Assembly: GCA_003991915.1 (NCBI GenBank)
Contig: RQTK01000049.1
Span: 826,172 to 890,171, forward strand
DNA from: Elysia chlorotica
Taxonomy: Eukaryota > Mollusca > Gastropoda > Plakobranchidae
DNA: 64,000 nucleotides
Direction: 5' to 3'
A program made the translations under genes and the position numbers. Of this stretch, positions 63,101 through 64,000 are shown piece by piece (position 1 is the first letter of the stretch; each line of letters opens with the position of its first letter). A model generated the notes under the pieces. The model saw only the letters and a program-made list of their open reading frames with translations, searched no databases and was not told the origin of the DNA.

Positions 63101-64000
63101 CGGGAGGTCCCTGGTTCGGAACCCATGAGACAGGAGTTATGATATCTCCGCACTGTCTCTGTGTGACATCACATAAAATTGTCAGATGTCCGTCTTGGGG
63201 CCCATCCACAGTATAGCCGATATAGTACTGCTGTTGGACGTTAAACCAACCCAACCAACCGTCTCTGTGTGGCAGCACATAATGTTGTCAGACTTAAGTC
63301 CTGGGACTGGTCCACAATATAGTCTATACAGTGCTGAACACTAAGCAACAAACTCACTTCACACATTTTGCCCTATCCTCAGAACTTGAGATGGTCCTGT
63401 TAAACCAGCAACAAACTCACTTCACACATGTTGCCCTATCCCCAGAACTCGAGATGGTCCTGTTAAACCAGCAGCAAACTCACTTCACACATTTCGCCCT
63501 ATCCTCAGAACTGGAGATGGTCCTGTTAAACCAGCAACAAACTCACTTCACACATTTTGTCCTATCCTCACTTCACACATTTCGCCCTATCCTCAGAACT
63601 TGAGATGGTCCTGTTAAACCAGCAACAAACTCACATCACACATTTTGTCCTATCCTCACTTCACACATTTTGCCCAATCCTCAGAACTCGAGATGGTCCT
63701 GCTAAACCAGCAGCAAACTCACTTCACACATTTCACCCTATCCTCACTTCATACATTTTGCCCTATCCTCACTTCACACATTTTGCCCTATCCTCACTTC
63801 ACACATGTTCCCCTACCCTCAGAACTCGAGATGGTCCTGTTAAACCAGCAGCCCACCGAGCGTCACCGCAGCCGACGCCTGTCCAGCCGATCCTCGCCCA
63901 GGAAGAGAACCCTGAGCGGCCGGTCTCAGTCGGACGTGAGCGACCTGGAGACGGACGCAGCGGGCGAAGCTAAGAACCTGCCGGGCAGTGGCGGGGCTGC
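50526..64000 (+). CDS. POLR3E: DNA-directed RNA polymerase III subunit RPC5 (3' end beyond window)
   Basis: RPC5 (Rpc37-like) pairs with RPC4 on Pol III and acts in initiation, termination and reinitiation. Exons: 50526-50564, 51386-51436, 51936-52013, 52738-52859, 53461-53549, 54377-54496, 55214-55380, 56037-56161, 56558-56697, 57915-58035 (or copy 59154-59274), 59825-59927 (or copy 59002-59104), 61598-61657, 62153-62256, 62867-62970, 63823 on. They join in phase to about 533 codons (human 708), from an acidic MAEDSDDDP start. Family strings: DVYLSQSL, YPLRP, IELALDTRS, KGEQIAVNVDG, GELHLTPL, YLDKADTRHR, PANVLSLNELR, VAVLVQG-like AVLVQGCWVVK, MWKFT.CRFVVRK and GWEFMYEYDREF. The acidic start plus N-terminal dimerisation region and the following winged-helix repeats are as expected. 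Exons 10-11 are duplicated and four exon borders sit in minisatellites. Confidence 0.96.
51386..51436 (+). CDS. POLR3E: POLR3E exon 2
   Basis: 17 codons, IDVYLSQSLSDNLYLMQ, the conserved dimerisation-region start of RPC5. Donor GTATGT. Confidence 0.96.
51936..52013 (+). CDS. POLR3E: POLR3E exon 3
   Basis: 26 codons, YPLRPKHMGYSHLDHLSAR and a Lys-rich end. Donor is the non-standard GTCTGT. Confidence 0.94.
52738..52859 (+). CDS. POLR3E: POLR3E exon 4
   Basis: VEIELALDTRSKNYSSSKG and then EQIAVNVDG, the most recognisable RPC5 signature. Ends in phase 2 at GTAAGT. Confidence 0.97.
53050..53218 (+). mobile_element. SINE family 2 body, copy (+)
   Basis: Body with TATAATGTGACCGGTTGAGA, GTGGCAGCACATAAAATTGT and GTTGGACGTTAAACCCACCC, in POLR3E intron 4. 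No clear tRNA head. Confidence 0.88.
53461..53549 (+). CDS. POLR3E: POLR3E exon 5
   Basis: Encodes SRMDKITLSCPPHTKSFSNC then QYAIGLVKDG; the human counterpart has MDKQTF..TSRYAA. Ends in phase 1 at GTGAGC. Confidence 0.94.
53740..54210 (-). mobile_element. pogo-like family element, inverted
   Basis: The minus strand starts TACAGTGGTCTCTGCATAAG at 54208, like the ends at 40725 and 49180. The interior matches 5490-5760 and more weakly 49180-49650 (CTTCTATAGTTATCTAAG). Contains a GA-rich run (54040-54115). POLR3E intron 5. Confidence 0.6.
54377..54496 (+). CDS. POLR3E: POLR3E exon 6
   Basis: Encodes GELHLTPLAAMVQMRP, FDYLDKADTRHRAEAAN, nearly as in human. Donor GTAAGG. Confidence 0.97.
55214..55380 (+). 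CDS. POLR3E: POLR3E exon 7
   Basis: 56 codons: GESSQDETEEDP, then MKVSRGESEEFKARRMASYE and EEERWVKMTYFSAD. Matches human SSQDEAEDD..SYE..EEPWVHL. Donor GTGAGT, phase 0. Confidence 0.96.
55800..56036 (+). repeat. 36-bp minisatellite of the exon 8 acceptor
   Basis: CTTCAGTCTGG recurs with AGs at about 55820, 55855, 55891, 55927, 55963, 55999 and the true acceptor at 56035-56036. The unit is TCTGGTCTCTTACAATGTG, then TTCATACGTCTCTTCAG. In phase 0 the array is open and runs straight into exon 8, encoding a 12-residue repeat SGLLQCVHTSLQ. Confidence 0.95.
56037..56161 (+). CDS. POLR3E: POLR3E exon 8
   Basis: Encodes SGLGDAERQQLQAGDYPQVS then KISAQEYLHALIPPPCEDK; the human equivalent has SPSEYLMMLMPP. 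Starts at the last AG of the 36-bp array; any of the six upstream AGs would also be in frame. Donor GTTTGT, phase 2. Confidence 0.9.
56215..56286. repeat. (ATT)n with LINE-like tail
   Basis: An ATATAAATGCCATT tail followed by ATT triplets, the same arrangement as the LINE end at 25440-25480, so possibly a 3' stump. Confidence 0.6.
56558..56697 (+). CDS. POLR3E: POLR3E exon 9 with in-frame internal duplication
   Basis: Encodes KPAMPANVLSL, then a 16-residue extra piece (KRNQQCLPMPANVLSL), then NELRRLDLNDQIKELLKN. Human has one PSNVLSM.QLR stretch. The extra 48 nt copy the first part of the exon, out of frame at first and back in frame at MPANVLSL. Donor GTGAGG. Confidence 0.9.
56905..57115. 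repeat. Two (CT)n microsatellites
   Basis: CT runs at about 56904-56968 and 57041-57114 in intron 9, with further CT-rich sequence and a (TG)n at 57343-57368. Confidence 0.95.
57130..57880. other. POLR3E intron 9, pyrimidine-rich
   Basis: T/C-rich sequence (57440-57680) with Ser/Leu/Phe-rich spurious frames. No element recognised. Confidence 0.5.
57915..58035 (+). CDS. POLR3E: POLR3E exon 10, copy a
   Basis: 40 codons plus 2 nt: VKVIRFNQLVSFLAPGTDHQ then AILRSLQNMAVLVQGCWVVK; human has VMPFANLMSLLGP..AMLVQGNWVVK. Acceptor TTTCACAG, donor GTGAGC. The copy at 59154 encodes the same peptide. Confidence 0.88.
57977..58553 (+). repeat. 76-bp minisatellite of the exon 10 end and donor
   Basis: About seven and a half units of TTCTAAGATCTCTACAGAAC to GTAGTGAAGAGGTGAGCATG. 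The first unit is the true exon 10a end. Downstream decoy donors read GAGGTGAGC or GAGGTAAGC; one is mutated to GAGGTAGAC. Reading past the true donor gives AGG TGA, an immediate stop. Confidence 0.95.
59002..59104 (+). CDS. POLR3E: POLR3E exon 11, copy a
   Basis: 35 codons: SELLYPDEDKEDTRRKRRPN then SVVSPELLRRVRDYA, donor GTGAGT, phase 0. Same peptide as copy b. It cannot be joined to exon 10 copy b in frame. Confidence 0.8.
59154..59274 (+). CDS. POLR3E: POLR3E exon 10, copy b
   Basis: Same 40-codon peptide as copy a with silent differences (GTGAAAGTG for GTGAAGGTG, AACCAG for AATCAG). Donor GTAAGC. Confidence 0.85.
59825..59927 (+). CDS. POLR3E: POLR3E exon 11, copy b
   Basis: Same 35-codon peptide as copy a; donor GTGAGT. 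As the nearer copy it is the natural partner of exon 12. Confidence 0.87.
60120..61330 (-). mobile_element. LINE reverse transcriptase in POLR3E intron 11
   Basis: Minus-strand RT in broken frames. In order: KGDFS-type start and RNHAAIHPGESL near 61290-61200, QASFRQTRSCTDHI, FVDFQKAFDSVDQNVLWRL (about 61040-60960), DLHFADDISLLSQMQQDP (YADD box as FADD, about 60870), LLYGSETW, and a C-terminus with NPQGK-like, GRPKQTWRR-like segments and ALCSTRNQEA-type end near 60140. Several shifts; not active. Confidence 0.85.
61598..61657 (+). CDS. POLR3E: POLR3E exon 12
   Basis: 20 codons MWKFTHCRFVVRKDISSVVQ; human MWKFTQSRWVVRKEV. Donor GTAATT. Confidence 0.96.
62153..62256 (+). CDS. POLR3E: POLR3E exon 13
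   Basis: Encodes LPSDDVKEILEKMSRLKARS and GWEFMYEYDREFCE; human KDFLEHMAV..GWEFILPYDGEF. Ends in phase 2 at GTGAGG. Confidence 0.95.
62867..62970 (+). CDS. POLR3E: POLR3E exon 14
   Basis: Encodes RFPEIVQRQRNKWALLFHNL then EQHFKMPKDGDKKAL; human HPDVVQRQHMLW. Donor GTTTGT in phase 1. Confidence 0.93.
63067..63262 (+). mobile_element. SINE family 2, near full length (+)
   Basis: Has a B-box-like CTGGTTCGGAACCC in a tRNA-like head. The body follows, with GACATCACATAAAATTGTCA and CTGTTGGACGTTAAACCAAC. A second partial body (GTGGCAGCACATAATGTTGT onward) continues to about 63340. Confidence 0.85.
63340..63822 (+). repeat. ~63-bp minisatellite of the exon 15 acceptor
   Basis: CCTCAGAACTCGAGATGGTC, CTGTTAAACCAGCAGC, then CAAACTCACTTCACACATTT repeats. 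AGs of the decoys end at 63382, 63445, 63508, 63596 and 63684; the true one is 63821-63822. Shorter CTTCACACATTT sub-units expand the later part. Confidence 0.93.
63823..64000 (+). CDS. POLR3E: POLR3E exon 15 (runs off window)
   Basis: GC-rich exon joined in phase to exon 14: LEMVLLNQQPTERHRSRRLS then SRSSPRKRTL and a Ser/Asp-rich part with SDVSDLETDAAGEA. This is a basic and acidic low-complexity linker; human RPC5 also has a charged linker here. I chose this frame because it follows exon 14 phase; a second open frame over the same DNA is a shadow. The exon continues past 64000. Confidence 0.8.

Noticed and set aside
63557-63973. 138-codon frame over the last array and exon 15
   Set aside because: Its phase does not fit exon 14 with the 63822 acceptor; the phase-matched frame encodes the charged linker expected for RPC5. 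Kept only as the product of a decoy acceptor.

Overview
This is a 64 kb piece of an intron-rich, AT-rich animal genome. The three genes look metazoan. The transposon mix (a tRNA-derived SINE whose body ends in a GGACGTTAAACC-type sequence, RTE/Jockey-like LINE fragments, long GA microsatellites) and frequent AGATCTAGA-type motifs suggest a mollusc, probably a gastropod. That placement is inference; the genes alone show only a bilaterian-type animal. There is one assembly gap of 100 N (22473-22572).

Layout. (1) 1-6252 holds repeats and no gene I can support. (2) 6253-9440, + strand: UBE2S, the APC/C-linked K11 ubiquitin-conjugating enzyme. Four coding exons are found; the exon with the initiator Met is not. 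(3) 9441-17334: the UBE2S 3' end, two SINEs and microsatellites, then an AT-rich stretch that may be the CLCN7 3' UTR. (4) 17335-44503, - strand: a complete 22-exon CLCN7 gene (lysosomal 2Cl-/H+ exchanger ClC-7). The phases of all 22 exons join without a break into 804 codons plus stop, close to the human length. (5) 40.2-50.5 kb: LINE and DNA-transposon fragments, partly inside CLCN7 intron 1 and partly in the gap between the divergent genes CLCN7 and POLR3E. (6) 50526-64000, + strand: POLR3E (RNA polymerase III subunit RPC5), exons 1-15; the 3' end lies beyond the window. UBE2S and CLCN7 are convergent. The three genes belong to unrelated housekeeping processes (mitotic ubiquitination, lysosomal ion balance, Pol III transcription) and show no sign of working together.

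Most unusual observation. Several minisatellites here are copies of exon/intron boundaries rather than random intronic sequence. Two arrays repeat the 3' end of an exon with its 5' splice site (CLCN7 exon 14, 86-bp unit; POLR3E exon 10, 76-bp unit). Two arrays repeat a 3' splice site with the start of the exon (POLR3E exon 8, 36-bp unit; POLR3E exon 15, about 63-bp unit). In the exon 8 array, every extra acceptor is in frame and the sequence between is open, so acceptor choice could add blocks of 12 residues to RPC5. Also present are a duplicated, truncated CLCN7 exon 2 that has gained an ATG and differs from the parent only at synonymous sites, a recent tandem duplication of POLR3E exons 10-11, and an in-frame 48-nt duplication inside POLR3E exon 9. 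Nested transposons are clear: a TTAA-flanked piggyBac-like MITE inside a SINE, and a pogo-like element inside a LINE reverse transcriptase.
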